From positions 124,001-188,000 of the forward strand of contig NZ_JALKEV010000006.1 in NCBI RefSeq assembly GCF_023017105.1: a stretch of DNA of 64,000 bases. The letters are read 5' to 3'. The number at the start of each line of letters is the position of its first letter. Position 1 is the stretch's first letter. Of this stretch, positions 8,870 to 18,088 are shown one piece after another. Source of the stretch: Halalkalibacter sp. APA_J-10(15) (lineage in GTDB: Bacteria > Bacillota > Bacilli > Bacillales > Bacillaceae_D). The position numbers and the translations under genes are program-made. The notes under the pieces are model-generated. The model had not been told where the DNA came from, made no database searches, and saw nothing but the letters and a program-made list of their open reading frames with translations.

Positions 8870-9775
8870 CTATCCATTTGCACCGATAATTTTTTCAAGC
8901 AAACTATTTTCAAATTCACCTTTTGTTAACATTTCAATTTCATGCTTATATGGTGGTTTTTTGTTTTTCTTATCTTCACCAACATATGGCGTTTCCAAAA
9001 TTTTTGGAACGTCTTTTAATTGTGGGTGGTGCACAATATAATGAAGTGCTTTATAACCAATATGACCAAAGCCGATATTTTCGTGACGATCTTTCGCTGC
9101 TCCTCTTTCATTTTTACTATCATTTACATGTAATACTTTTAATCGATCTAATCCAATAATGCGGTCAAACTGATCTAATACACCATCAAAATCTTCTACA
9201 ATGTTGTAACCCGCATCGTGTGTATGACATGTATCAAAACAAACAGATAACCTCTCATTATGAGTAACACCATCCATAATAGCAGCTAATTCTTCAAATG
9301 AGCGCCCACATTCAGAACCTTTCCCTGCCATTGTTTCTAAAGCAATTTGGACATCACGCTTTTCTTCAAATACTTCATTTAATCCTGAGATAATCTTTTC
9401 AATTCCTGCTTCTGAACCTGCTCCAACATGAGCGCCTGGATGCAGAACAATTTGCTTTGAGCCTAGCGCCTCTGTCCGTTCAATTTCAGAACGCAAAAAC
9501 CGAACTCCCAATTCAAATGTTTCTGGTTTAGTTGTATTTCCAATATTAATAATATACGGTGCATGAACGACAATGTCGGACATGCCATTTTGTTTCATAT
9601 GCTCTTGTCCTGCTTCTATATTTAATTCATCAATGGCTTTTCTTCTTGTATTTTGCGGAGCACCTGTATAGATCATAAACGTCGTAGCGCCATATGATAC
9701 AGCTTCTTCACTTGCACCTAATAGCATTTTCTTTCCATTCATGGATACGTGTGAACCAATTTTCAATGTCATCAT
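8870..9775 (-). CDS. nfo: endonuclease IV (AP endonuclease)
   Basis: A 301-residue TIM-barrel AP endonuclease (B. subtilis YqfS) that incises DNA at abasic sites in base excision repair. Visible family motifs include KIGSHVSM at the start, [77 protein letters not shown] and ILETPY. They supply the histidine, aspartate and glutamate ligands of the trinuclear zinc site. ATG at 9775 or 9772 follows GGGAGAGAG. It is 22 bases downstream of cshB on the same strand, as in B. subtilis, so the two are probably co-transcribed. Confidence 0.95.
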   Translation of the reverse strand: MMTLKIGSHVSMNGKKMLLGASEEAVSYGATTFMIYTGAPQNTRRKAIDELNIEAGQEHMKQNGMSDIVVHAPYIINIGNTTKPETFELGVRFLRSEIERTEALGSKQIVLHPGAHVGAGSEAGIEKIISGLNEVFEEKRDVQIALETMAGKGSECGRSFEELAAIMDGVTHNERLSVCFDTCHTHDAGYNIVEDFDGVLDQFDRIIGLDRLKVLHVNDSKNERGAAKDRHENIGFGHIGYKALHYIVHHPQLKDVPKILETPYVGEDKKNKKPPYKHEIEMLTKGEFENSLLEKIIGANG

Positions 9776-9797
9776 TTCTCTCTCCCTTTAGGCATTG

Positions 9798-11144
9798 CTA
9801 TTTTTTCTGTCTTCTTTTTCGCCTTGCTTGTTCATCCTGTAATCGCTTTGCTTTTTTCTTATATCCTGGTTTTACTCTTTTTGGCTTAGCAACAGCTTTT
9901 CCACCTGTATTAACCTTCTCCACTTTTTTATGTGGACGGCTATCTTCTGTTTGACGATTTATACTTTTTCTCTTTCCAGGAACCCCTAATGGTGGTCGAT
10001 CTAGCATGATCCAGTTTCCTTGCTTATAATCAGCGTACGTAAATGAAATACCTCTCTTTAATAGCTTCTCAATCGCCTGTTGATCCTCTGATTCAAAAAT
10101 AGTAAAAGCAATACCATCTGCACCAGCACGCGCCGTTCGGCCAACACGATGAATATAAAAATCTAAATCTTGAGGCAAATTATAATTAATAATATGACTT
10201 ACTCCTTTAATATCAATACCTCTTGCTGCTAGATCCGTTGCAACTAAATATTGAACCTTCACCTCATTAACAAGTCTCATCACTTGTTTTCGTGCTCTCG
10301 GTTGTAACCCGCCATGCAATTTCTCTACATTTAGGCCCTCATGCAGCAGCCTATTTGCAACCTCATCAGCTTGTTCCTTCGTATTTGTGAATATAATCGC
10401 TAAATATGGATTAATTGATTTCGCTAACTCAGCAACAAAGTCTAATTTAGCTCGATGACGTAACGGTACAATTCGATGTTCTATTTTTTTCGCTGCCACT
10501 TGATTAGGTTGAACTTGTACATGACGTGGATCATTCATATATTTTTTCAAGAAAGGCTGTAGCTTTTCAGGAATGGTCGCAGAAAACACCATCATTTGCA
10601 ACTGTTCGTCCATCCTAGATGCAACTCGATCCACATCATCAATAAAGCCCATATCGAGCATTTGATCAGCTTCATCGACAACAAGCATTTTTGCTGTATG
10701 AACATGAAGAACTTGATCTTGCACTAAATCAGCTAATCGACCTGTCGTGCCTACGACTATTTGAGGCTGTACTTTCATCCCTTCAACAATTCGCTGTCGA
10801 TCCGTACCACCGACTAATAACTTTACATGAACACGCTGTTCCTCGTTTGCGACATCAACGAGATTCTTTAACTCATTAAAAAGCTGAGATGCTAACTCTC
10901 TTGTAGGCGCTGTAATGACAGCTTGTACTTCATGTCTTGCTAAATCAATCTTATCAATGATCGGTAATAGAAAAGCCAACGTCTTTCCTGTTCCGGTTTG
11001 AGATTGTCCAATCACGTCTTTTCCACTCTTAATTGCCGGGATAAGCCGCTCTTGAATATCTGTTGGAAGCTGAAACCCTTGTTCACTTAACGCTTCAATT
11101 AAATATGATTTTAGGTTAAATCGTTTAAAATTATCTGCTTTCAT
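9798..11144 (-). CDS. cshB: DEAD-box RNA helicase CshB
   Basis: A DEAD-box ATP-dependent RNA helicase of 448 residues. It shows the Q-motif region (FNLKSYLIEALSEQGF), motif I QSQTGTGKT, Ia TAPTREL, motif II VDEADQMLD, motif III FSAT, and VATDLAARGID and HRVGRTARAG in the second domain. A basic tail rich in Lys/Arg follows. Position next to nfo and yqfQ identifies it as YqfR/CshB, a cold-shock helicase acting with ribosomes and the RNA degradosome. The ATG at 11144 (MKADNFKRFN) follows GTGGGAA by seven bases and is preferred to the one at 11171. Confidence 0.92.
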   Translation of the reverse strand: MKADNFKRFNLKSYLIEALSEQGFQLPTDIQERLIPAIKSGKDVIGQSQTGTGKTLAFLLPIIDKIDLARHEVQAVITAPTRELASQLFNELKNLVDVANEEQRVHVKLLVGGTDRQRIVEGMKVQPQIVVGTTGRLADLVQDQVLHVHTAKMLVVDEADQMLDMGFIDDVDRVASRMDEQLQMMVFSATIPEKLQPFLKKYMNDPRHVQVQPNQVAAKKIEHRIVPLRHRAKLDFVAELAKSINPYLAIIFTNTKEQADEVANRLLHEGLNVEKLHGGLQPRARKQVMRLVNEVKVQYLVATDLAARGIDIKGVSHIINYNLPQDLDFYIHRVGRTARAGADGIAFTIFESEDQQAIEKLLKRGISFTYADYKQGNWIMLDRPPLGVPGKRKSINRQTEDSRPHKKVEKVNTGGKAVAKPKRVKPGYKKKAKRLQDEQARRKRRQKK

Positions 11145-11442
11145 ATCAATTCCCACTTTCTCCTGCATCATCGCAATAGTTCATTTTACCATACTCTTTT
11201 ATAGCTTGGCTATAATCACAGCAAGTATCACATATGCATATAACTATTTATAAGGAATCTGATAAGAAAATTGGAGTAGCAGCTTTTCTTAATTGCGTCG
11301 CAGGTAATCACTATAATGATTCTGAGTTGCTAAAAACGTGACCTAACTTCATATCCACGTGTAACGTACGAAGCAGACACTCTTCACAGAATGACTTACT
11401 GCTCTTTTATTTAATAAATGTCTATTGAAAGGAGTTTCGATT

Positions 11443-11997
11443 ATGCATCAATTTGGACCACCATTTGGCTCAATTCCTATGCAATCAGCTATGACAAGTG
11501 GTATGATTCCACCAACCCCTCCTCCATCTTTCCCTGGGTCAGCAGCAGGTTCACTTTTATCGGGTGGAGGTGGTGGTGGGCTTTTATCACGTCTTTTCGG
11601 TTTAGGTGGCGGAGCTTCTCAAACAATGGGAGGCTTAATGGGAAGTGGCCTTTCATCTGCCACAGGTAGTGGAATGAATTTAACAACAATGCTTACAAAT
11701 GCTCAACGTATAGTCGGTCTAACACAACAAGTCATGCCAATGGTTCAACAATATGGCCCTTTAATCCGCAATATGCCGATGATATGGAAGATTATGAGAA
11801 GTTCTGATAGTTCTGATGACGGCGAAACAGTATCCGGCAACGAAGGTGTGGAAGATCATAACACCTCTACCGCCGATTCAGAGGGAACCACGCCCGTTAC
11901 AGTAAAAGAAGAAGTAGAGGTTACGTCCAAACCGTCTAAACAATCAAACAAAAAAACAACAATCAATGGAATTCCTGCTCCAAAATTGTATATTTAA
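11443..11997 (+). CDS. yqfQ: VrrA/YqfQ-like protein
   Basis: A 184-residue low-complexity protein. The N-terminal 70 residues are rich in Gly, Pro, Met and Ser (PPTPPPSFPG, LLSGGGGGGLLSRLFG). A conserved central segment, MVQQYGPLIRNMPMIWKIMR, is the YqfQ/VrrA core. The tail is acidic and then ends KKTTINGIPAPKLYI. The ATG at 11443 has AAAGGAG eight bases upstream. Location between cshB and ispH agrees with yqfQ. The family is linked to spores in Bacillus and is known for repeat-length variation (vrrA of B. anthracis), but its function is unclear. Confidence 0.7.
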   Translation: MHQFGPPFGSIPMQSAMTSGMIPPTPPPSFPGSAAGSLLSGGGGGGLLSRLFGLGGGASQTMGGLMGSGLSSATGSGMNLTTMLTNAQRIVGLTQQVMPMVQQYGPLIRNMPMIWKIMRSSDSSDDGETVSGNEGVEDHNTSTADSEGTTPVTVKEEVEVTSKPSKQSNKKTTINGIPAPKLYI

Positions 11998-12042
11998 ATG
12001 AATTTTGCATATGAATAGAATAGACTTTTTAAAATTTAGTAA

Positions 12043-12100
12043 TTGACAAACAAACCCTATCAGTAGTAAAATTTACTTTTTGTATTTTTTTTGGTATAAT
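12043..12100 (+). promoter_or_regulatory. tandem sigma-A-like promoters for the CarD-like gene
   Basis: Two sets are visible. One is TTGACA (12043-12048) with TAAAAT (12067-12072) at an 18-base spacer. The other is TTTACT (12072-12077) with a consensus TATAAT (12095-12100) at a 17-base spacer. Confidence 0.55.
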
Positions 12101-12129
12101 AAAGGTAATACTCGATTGGAGGAATGCCC

Positions 12130-12624
12130 ATGTTTAATGTCGGCGACCATGTTGTCTACCCTTTCCACGGAGCTGGAACAATAAAGGATATTGAAGAGAA
12201 AGACGTATTAGGTGAAATCCTTTCCTACTACATTCTTCATTTTCCACTAGTTGATGTGACGTTAATGCTCCCTGAAAACCGTATTAATGATTCTGGTTTA
12301 CGAAAGGTGATTGATCAATCCGAACTAGATTCACTTATAGAAGCCTTACAAAATGGACCTGACTTACCGCCAACTACAAGTCATTTCTCTCGCGAAACCG
12401 AAAATTTATTAAAAAGTGGTAGTATCATCGATGCTGCACACTTAATATCGTCTCTTTCACGTAAACAGACAGAAAGAGCAAACGGTCTCCATATTCAAGA
12501 TCGGAATCACCTGCAAAAAGCCCGACAGATGATTGCAAGTGAGCTTGTTCTTGTCAATGATATGTCTGAAGAGCAAGCATATGAATTTATTGATGATGCT
12601 TTACTTGAAATGAAACAAGCGTAA
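12130..12624 (+). CDS. CarD/CdnL-family transcription regulator
   Basis: A 164-residue protein with an N-terminal CarD/TRCF RNA-polymerase-interaction domain ([21 protein letters not shown], about residues 2-65) and an all-helical C-terminal domain (about 75-160). This is the layout of CarD/CdnL proteins, which bind the polymerase beta subunit and stabilise open complexes. The second ATG (12130) is chosen because GGAGG lies seven bases upstream, while the ATG at 12124 overlaps that site. A weak hairpin follows. Its regulon cannot be seen here. Confidence 0.85.
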   Translation: MFNVGDHVVYPFHGAGTIKDIEEKDVLGEILSYYILHFPLVDVTLMLPENRINDSGLRKVIDQSELDSLIEALQNGPDLPPTTSHFSRETENLLKSGSIIDAAHLISSLSRKQTERANGLHIQDRNHLQKARQMIASELVLVNDMSEEQAYEFIDDALLEMKQA

Positions 12625-12672
12625 GGATTGTCACATTCGATAAACTCCTTTATACTAAAAGAATAAATAAGC

Positions 12673-12715
12673 ATAGAGATGTTTCAACTAATCATTGGAG
12701 CATCTCTATTGTCTT
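12673..12715 (+). terminator. weak terminator after the CarD-like gene
   Basis: A nine-base-pair stem ATAGAGATG/CATCTCTAT (12673-12681 with 12701-12709) has a 19-base loop and a broken T-tract. The T-tract is poor, so readthrough into ispH is possible. Confidence 0.4.
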
Positions 12716-12752
12716 TGTATACCGTTGGAAAACAACGAGGAGGCCAAAAGCT

Positions 12753-13694
12753 ATGAATGTTAAGAAAATATCTCCAAGAGGCTACTGTTACGGCGTTGTC
12801 GATGCAATGGTTCTTGCTCGCCAAGCAGCAGCAAACCTAGATTTACCTCGCCCTATTTATATTCTCGGAATGATTGTCCACAATAAGCATGTAACAGATG
12901 CATTTTCTGAGGAAGGAATCATCTCATTAGATGGACCAAACCGATTAGACATTTTACAAAAAGTTAATAAAGGTACAGTCATCTTCACGGCTCATGGGGT
13001 TTCTCCAGAAGTCCGTAAGCTAGCAAAAGAAAAAGGCTTAACAGTCGTAGATGCAACGTGCCCTGATGTAACCCGTACTCATGATCTCATTAAAGAAAAG
13101 CAAGCTGAAGGGTATGAGTTCATTTATGTTGGAAAAAAAGGGCATCCTGAACCCGAAGGCGCCATAGGGGTTGCTCCACAAGCAGTCCATTTAGTAGAAT
13201 CTGTGGAGGATGTAGAAACATTGCACCTAAGCTCTTCTAAAATCATCATTACAAATCAAACGACAATGAGTCAATGGGATGTAAGTGACATTATGAAAAA
13301 AGCGATGGAGCTATACCCCCATGCTGAAGTTCATAATGAAATCTGTTTAGCCACTCAAGTTCGTCAAGAAGCTGTTGCCGAACAAGCTAAGGAGTGCGAC
13401 CTTGTAATAGTAGTAGGTGATCCTAAGAGTAACAATTCAAATCGTTTAGCTCAAGTATCTGAACAAATTGCTGGTACGAAGGCTTATCGAATTGGAGATT
13501 TATCTGAATTGAAATTGGAGTGGCTTTCAAACGTCGAGACTGTTGGAGTTACTTCAGGAGCTTCTACACCTACTCCTATAACGAAAGCAGTTATTACCTT
13601 TTTAGAACATTATGATGTAAGTAAAGAAGTGACATGGGAAACACAACGCGAGATTAATCTCAAGAAAATTCTGCCTAAGGTAAAATTGAAATAA
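12753..13694 (+). CDS. ispH: 4-hydroxy-3-methylbut-2-enyl diphosphate reductase
   Basis: IspH (LytB), 313 residues, catalyses the last step of the methylerythritol phosphate isoprenoid pathway, giving IPP and DMAPP. The three iron-sulfur cluster cysteines are visible at Cys12 (PRGYCYGV), Cys103 (ATCPDV) and Cys198 (NEICLAT). Substrate-contacting motifs IVHNKHV, FTAHGV, TNQTTMS and SNNSNRL are present. GAGGAGG precedes the ATG. It matches YqfP of B. subtilis by position. The frame ends before a convergent terminator shared with yqfO. Confidence 0.95.
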   Translation: MNVKKISPRGYCYGVVDAMVLARQAAANLDLPRPIYILGMIVHNKHVTDAFSEEGIISLDGPNRLDILQKVNKGTVIFTAHGVSPEVRKLAKEKGLTVVDATCPDVTRTHDLIKEKQAEGYEFIYVGKKGHPEPEGAIGVAPQAVHLVESVEDVETLHLSSSKIIITNQTTMSQWDVSDIMKKAMELYPHAEVHNEICLATQVRQEAVAEQAKECDLVIVVGDPKSNNSNRLAQVSEQIAGTKAYRIGDLSELKLEWLSNVETVGVTSGASTPTPITKAVITFLEHYDVSKEVTWETQREINLKKILPKVKLK

Positions 13695-13773
13695 GCATTG
13701 ACTCTTAATGGGTTTCCTTGGACAAACTGAGGAACACCTTCCCAAGTGTTATCAACAAAAAATAAGCGAAAAC

Positions 13774-13815
13774 GTAAAAACGCTATTGAGAGTCATTTCT
13801 CAATGCGTTTTTACT
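13774..13815. terminator. bidirectional terminator between ispH and yqfO
   Basis: Arms GTAAAAACGC-ATTGAGA and TCTCAAT-GCGTTTTTAC pair over 17 bases with one bulged base (13774-13791 with 13797-13813). The genes on both sides converge here. Confidence 0.75.
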
Positions 13816-13846
13816 ACAGATGAGTTAACTTGGCATCCTATCCATT

Positions 13847-14965
13847 TTACACAAATTGAAATGGATCTGTATGTATTTTTGATGCGATTACTTCCGTTGA
13901 AGCTTTTTTCTCGTGAATAACATTTTCAAAGAAGTGTTTAACGGACTCCTTCATAATTTTCTCTACATTGTGACCAGGATCAACAACGGATAAACCAGCC
14001 ATCATAGCATCATGAGCAACATGATAGTATACATCACCCGTTACGATAACATCTGCTCCTTTAAAAACCGCATGATTTATGTATTTATTTCCATCTCCAC
14101 CTAAAACAGCTACTTTTTTGATCGGAGTTTGAAGGTCACCAACGACACGCGCACCTTTCACACTAAATACTTGCTTAACATGTTCCGCAAAGACTTCCAA
14201 AGAAATTTCCTTCTCCAATACTCCAATTCGCCCTAACCCTAACACATTACCTGTGTTATCAAGTGGATAAATGTCATAAGCAGGCTCTTCATACGGATGA
14301 GCTTTTATTATTGCATTGAGCACCCTCTTCTTCATAGTCACTGGAAGAATTGTTTCAATTTTCACCTCTTTCACTTCCTCTAGCTTTCCGCGTTCACCAA
14401 TATGCGGGTTCGTACTATCACCAGGTAGGAAACGACCGATACCTTTAGAGGAGTAACTGCAATGACTATAATCGCCAATGTTCCCTGCTCCTGCTTCCCC
14501 TAAAGCACGTCGTATATCCTCTTCATGACTTTCCGGTACAAAAACAGCTAACTTTATTAAATCAACGGACTGTGTAGGGGCCAATACATCTATATTTTTT
14601 AACCCTAATGCCTCAGCCATCCTATCATTCACACCACCTGGAGCCACATCCAAGTTTGTATGAGCTGCATAAATCGTAATATCATGCTTTATCGCTTTTT
14701 CAACAATTCGGCCATGAGGTGTATCTGTATCAATTTTCTTTAACGGTCTAAACAAAAGTGGATGATGCGCAACAATTAAATCCACCTTTTCATTAATCGC
14801 TTCATCGATTACTTCTTCAAGTACGTCCAGTGCCACCATAACCTTGCAAATCGGCTTGTTTAATGTACCAATCATTAATCCATTTCTATCCCCTTCAACT
14901 GCATAGGATTTCGGTGACCACGCCTCAAACTCTTGAATAAGCACTTGTCCATTTAACGGTTTCAT
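13847..14965 (-). CDS. yqfO: Nif3/YqfO-family protein with PII-like insert
   Basis: A 372-residue Nif3-like (DUF34) protein. The two halves of the Nif3 metal-binding fold carry VAHHPLLFRPLK and YAAHTNLDVAPGGVNDRMAE in the N-terminal half and VTGDVYYHVAHDAM and VVDPGHNVEK in the C-terminal half, providing the di-metal histidines. Between them a segment of about 100 residues (near 130-230, including KLAVFVPESHEEDIRRAL) is the PII/CutA-like insert seen in the Bacillus proteins. Its ATG overlaps the trmK stop by four bases, showing coupled translation. The cellular role of the family is unsettled; GTP cyclohydrolase-like and metal-handling functions have been proposed. Confidence 0.88.
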   Translation of the reverse strand: MKPLNGQVLIQEFEAWSPKSYAVEGDRNGLMIGTLNKPICKVMVALDVLEEVIDEAINEKVDLIVAHHPLLFRPLKKIDTDTPHGRIVEKAIKHDITIYAAHTNLDVAPGGVNDRMAEALGLKNIDVLAPTQSVDLIKLAVFVPESHEEDIRRALGEAGAGNIGDYSHCSYSSKGIGRFLPGDSTNPHIGERGKLEEVKEVKIETILPVTMKKRVLNAIIKAHPYEEPAYDIYPLDNTGNVLGLGRIGVLEKEISLEVFAEHVKQVFSVKGARVVGDLQTPIKKVAVLGGDGNKYINHAVFKGADVIVTGDVYYHVAHDAMMAGLSVVDPGHNVEKIMKESVKHFFENVIHEKKASTEVIASKIHTDPFQFV

Positions 14966-15672
14966 TGAATGACCTCCTCTACCATCTCAATTGTTTTCTT
15001 TAGTTCCATTTTCTTTCTTTGTATTTCCTTATCTTCCTGCTTTGCTTTTTCAAGTGATCGTATAATACGTTTCCAGCCTTCAATTTCAAGCTCCCACTTT
15101 TTCCTGAAGACAGATGATTTTTCTTTCATTAAATACGGACCTACTAGCATTTTCACTTCTTCATTGTCTAAATATATCTCTTGATCATCTCCACGTTCAG
15201 CTACAAGGATTTCATAAATCTTACCATCTTCTTCTATAATTGATTCATGAATAAGCTTCCAATTTCGTCTTCTTAGCCAGTTACGAACTAGATGTGCTGT
15301 TACATTTGGTTGTAAAATGAGCCTTGAAACCCCGTCAAGCTTATCCTTTCCTTCTTCTAATATCGTTGAAATGAGTCCTCCCCCCATTCCGCAAATTGTA
15401 ATGACATCAACTTCACCTGACATCATGACATTTAAGCCGTCGCCCTTTCGCACAGAAACATCTTTCTCTAAACGTAAACGTTTCACTTGAGCTTTAGCTG
15501 ATTGATAAGGCCCTTCATTCACTTCTCCTGCCACTGCAAATTTCACTTTATTGTGCAGGCTTAAATAACACGGTAAGTAAGCATGATCTGAACCAATGTC
15601 TGCTAACATAGCACCTTCTGGAACTTCCTTAGCAACTGCCAACAACCGTTCTGACAATTGAATTGCATTCAC
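14962..15672 (-). CDS. trmK: tRNA (adenine(22)-N1)-methyltransferase
   Basis: TrmK (YqfN), 236 residues, uses S-adenosylmethionine to methylate A22 of tRNA. The Rossmann domain shows motif I MLADIGSDHAYLP, then AGEVNEGPYQSAK and RKGDGLNV, followed by the catalytic-loop ICGMGGGLI and LILQPN. A C-terminal coiled-coil-like helical tail (about 170-236, rich in Lys and Glu) completes the usual architecture. AGGAGG lies upstream. The downstream yqfO overlaps its stop codon. Confidence 0.93.
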   Translation of the reverse strand: MNAIQLSERLLAVAKEVPEGAMLADIGSDHAYLPCYLSLHNKVKFAVAGEVNEGPYQSAKAQVKRLRLEKDVSVRKGDGLNVMMSGEVDVITICGMGGGLISTILEEGKDKLDGVSRLILQPNVTAHLVRNWLRRRNWKLIHESIIEEDGKIYEILVAERGDDQEIYLDNEEVKMLVGPYLMKEKSSVFRKKWELEIEGWKRIIRSLEKAKQEDKEIQRKKMELKKTIEMVEEVIQ

Positions 15673-15753
15673 AGCATATCCCTCCTTTCCTTTTTCAGTG
15701 CCCGCGAATATATTTTTTGTGTCTTTTAAACACTCTTTTATAGGAAAAGAAAA

Positions 15754-15789
15754 GGTATTTCAAAAAGGATCCCTCCCTTTTAAAATACC
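15754..15789 (-). terminator. terminator of the cccA transcript
   Basis: On the minus strand GGTATTT (15783-15789) pairs with AAATACC (15754-15760). Further inner pairing of AAAAGG with CCTTTT follows, and then a TTTTCTTTT tract. Confidence 0.75.
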
Positions 15790-15798
15790 CCCTTCTCA

Positions 15799-16170
15799 TT
15801 ATTCAGACTCTGATAATAAATATTGTGCAATCGCATCTGCCTCTAGATCACTCAAATTATCAAAAGCAGGCATCGTACCAGGTCCTGTATGAATAATATC
15901 AACGATCTCTTCGGCTGTTAGTTCTCCTTCAAGAGCATTCAATGCAGGACCAGATGTCCCCGCTAAATCTCCGCCATGACAGGAAATACATGAACGTGAA
16001 TATAATTCTTCTCCTGCTACGATTGGGTCATCAATGACAATCTCTTCTTCTGCTTCTTCGTCTGAATCCATTTGTGCTCGTTGATCCATCGCCCAAAATG
16101 ATAGGGCTACCATTAATAAAATTCCAACAATTGCTGTTATAGCAAAAGGTAATAGTGGTTTTCCTTTCAA
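15799..16170 (-). CDS. cccA: membrane-anchored cytochrome c-550 family (CccA)
   Basis: A 123-residue c-type cytochrome. An N-terminal membrane anchor (KGKPLLPFAITAIVGILLMVALSFW) holds the heme domain outside the membrane, and an acidic linker (SDEEAEEEIVIDD) joins them. The heme site is CISCH, with the distal methionine in GTMPAF. The best start is the TTG at 16170. GGAGG lies eight bases upstream of it but only two from the ATG at 16176, and the resulting MKGKPLLPF matches the start of B. subtilis CccA. The unusually acidic linker is common in alkaliphiles. It carries electrons in respiration. Confidence 0.88.
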   Translation of the reverse strand: MKGKPLLPFAITAIVGILLMVALSFWAMDQRAQMDSDEEAEEEIVIDDPIVAGEELYSRSCISCHGGDLAGTSGPALNALEGELTAEEIVDIIHTGPGTMPAFDNLSDLEADAIAQYLLSESE

Positions 16171-16303
16171 TGTCATATCCTCCTTCAATTGTAATGAAAG
16201 CTCGTCAAGTTATGAAGACGTTAATAATTCCCTATCTCATTCTACTGTAAAATGAAATGAAAGAAAAGGGATTGTCTCTAGTTTTGCTTTTTTTGTCACT
16301 CTT

Positions 16304-16828
16304 TTATCGAATATAGATGACAATCGCTAAAATGAAAGCCATTACTCCAGAAAGGAAAAATAATTTTGATTTCCATTTCCAACCTATTAATGCCCAGATT
16401 AACCCATTTATGAGTGTTGCCAATCCTAAAACAAGCATATGATTTTCCATTATGGCAAAGCCTATTTGCATCATCAATAAATAAACAATCATCACAGCCA
16501 TTAATTGATATAGACGAGCGAGTACTAATGAATGCTGTTCGACTTGCTTAGCAATCATAAAAATAGCTACAGTAAAAATAATCGCAATTCCGATTTGCAA
16601 TAATAATGGAAATTGAGTAAAATAAAAGATAAGAGCTGTTAACAAAAACATAGCGTACACCATTATTAACGGAATTAGAGTGAATTTTTTAAAGAAGCCT
16701 TTTTCACTAGCTCCTTCTCCTTCCATATATAAGGTTAATAAAAAATCACAATAATGCTCTGGTAACAGCTTAGAATTTCGCCAATGCTTAATTTCTTGAA
16801 TAACGATTTCTTTTCGCTCTTTCCTCAT
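16304..16828 (-). CDS. unknown five-to-six-span membrane protein
   Basis: A 174-residue protein. A hydrophilic N-terminus (about 1-45, KEIVIQEIKHWRNSKLLPEHYCDFL) precedes five or six hydrophobic segments that fill the rest of the chain. The N-terminal motif recalls other Firmicutes membrane proteins that begin with a short helical cytosolic segment, but I cannot name a family. It sits alone between the sigA terminator and cccA with its own GGAGGAG site. No function is proposed. Confidence 0.75.
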   Translation of the reverse strand: MRKERKEIVIQEIKHWRNSKLLPEHYCDFLLTLYMEGEGASEKGFFKKFTLIPLIMVYAMFLLTALIFYFTQFPLLLQIGIAIIFTVAIFMIAKQVEQHSLVLARLYQLMAVMIVYLLMMQIGFAIMENHMLVLGLATLINGLIWALIGWKWKSKLFFLSGVMAFILAIVIYIR

Positions 16829-16850
16829 GTTCTCCTCCTGGATTTAAAAG

Positions 16851-16885
16851 AAAAGGACTGTTCTTTTGTTTAAAAGAGAACAGCC
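16851..16885 (-). terminator. terminator of the dnaG-sigA operon
   Basis: On the minus strand GGCTGTTC-TCTTTT (16872-16885) pairs with AAAAGAACAGTCC (16855-16867), and TTTTCTTTT follows. It lies 38 bases downstream of the sigA stop codon. Confidence 0.75.
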
Positions 16886-16922
16886 ACTTGTGATCTACCT
16901 ATTACTCCTTTTAACCTAGAGC

Positions 16923-18041
16923 TTATTCTAAGAAATCCTTTAATCGTTTACTTCGACTAGGGTGACGAAGCTTTCGAAGTGCTTTCGCTTCAATTTGTCT
17001 AATTCTTTCACGAGTAACCCCGAACACTTTCCCAACTTCCTCAAGTGTACGTGTTCGACCATCGTCTAAACCAAAACGCAGACGGAGCACATTTTCTTCA
17101 CGATCAGTTAATGTATCTAGTACATCCTCTAATTGTTCTTTCAAAAGTTCATATGCTGCAGCATCTGACGGAGCTAAAGCCTCCTGATCTTCAATGAAAT
17201 CTCCTAAGTGTGAATCATCCTCTTCACCAATTGGTGTTTCCAATGATACAGGCTCTTGGGCTATTTTAAGAATCTCACGAACCTTTTCAGGAGTTAATTC
17301 CATCTCCTCTGCCACTTCTTCAGGGGTAGGCTCACGACCAAAATCTTGTAGCAATTGCCGTTGCACACGAATAAGCTTATTAATCGTTTCAACCATATGA
17401 ACGGGAATTCGAATCGTTCTTGCTTGATCTGCAATCGCACGAGTAATCGCTTGACGAATCCACCATGTTGCGTACGTACTAAATTTAAACCCTTTATCAT
17501 AGTCAAATTTCTCAACAGCCTTAATTAAACCCATATTGCCTTCTTGTATTAAGTCAAGGAAAAGCATACCACGACCAACATAACGCTTCGCAATAGAAAC
17601 AACAAGACGTAAATTAGCTTCAGCTAATCGGCGTTTCGCTTCTTCATCTCCTTGCTCAATTCTCTTTGCAAGTTCAATTTCTTCTTCAGCTGACAAAAGC
17701 GGTACTCGACCAATTTCCTTTAAATACATACGAACAGGATCATTTATTTTTATACCAGGAGGAACACTTAAATCATTAAGATCAAATTCTTCCTCTTTCT
17801 CAGTCTGTTGCAGACTTGGCACAACATCATCAGAATCATTGGAAATTTCAACACCTTGCTCTCCAAGGTATTCAAAAAATTCATCCATTTGTTCCGAATC
17901 CTGGTCAAAAGCGGCTAATTTCTCTGTAATTTCGGTATATGTTAACACACCGCGCTTTTTCCCTAGCTCTACTAATTGTTCTTTCACTTGATCGATTGAT
18001 AATTCACCTTCCGCTAACGGACGTAATGGCTTATCAGTCAT
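16923..18041 (-). CDS. sigA: RNA polymerase primary sigma factor
   Basis: The housekeeping sigma factor, 372 residues (B. subtilis SigA is 371). It has the N-terminal 1.1 region ([18 protein letters not shown]), region 1.2 with [16 protein letters not shown] and region 2 with [33 protein letters not shown]. Region 3 follows, and region 4.2 has [20 protein letters not shown]. An ATG exists at 18071, but ATG at 18041 (MTDKPLRP) has GGAGGGG seven bases upstream and fits the family. It follows dnaG by 47 bases in the classical macromolecular-synthesis operon. rpsU, often part of that operon in other bacteria, is elsewhere in the window. Confidence 0.97.
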   Translation of the reverse strand: MTDKPLRPLAEGELSIDQVKEQLVELGKKRGVLTYTEITEKLAAFDQDSEQMDEFFEYLGEQGVEISNDSDDVVPSLQQTEKEEEFDLNDLSVPPGIKINDPVRMYLKEIGRVPLLSAEEEIELAKRIEQGDEEAKRRLAEANLRLVVSIAKRYVGRGMLFLDLIQEGNMGLIKAVEKFDYDKGFKFSTYATWWIRQAITRAIADQARTIRIPVHMVETINKLIRVQRQLLQDFGREPTPEEVAEEMELTPEKVREILKIAQEPVSLETPIGEEDDSHLGDFIEDQEALAPSDAAAYELLKEQLEDVLDTLTDREENVLRLRFGLDDGRTRTLEEVGKVFGVTRERIRQIEAKALRKLRHPSRSKRLKDFLE

Positions 18042-18088
18042 TCGATCCCCTCCTTCCATTGTTCCAACCAACGCTTAATTTAACTTTC

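Noticed and set aside
8617-8919. A 100-codon minus-strand frame between yqfT and nfo
   Set aside because: It overlaps the ends of yqfT and nfo and the terminator, and its composition looks random; a different frame in the same place looks more protein-like.
11145-11442. Possible RNA gene or operator in the gap between divergent cshB and yqfQ
   Set aside because: I saw only AT-rich sequence with weak -10-like boxes and no stable hairpin or repeat.
13708-13920. Open frame of about 70 codons downstream of ispH
   Set aside because: It runs through the bidirectional terminator hairpin and overlaps the end of yqfO, with no family resemblance.
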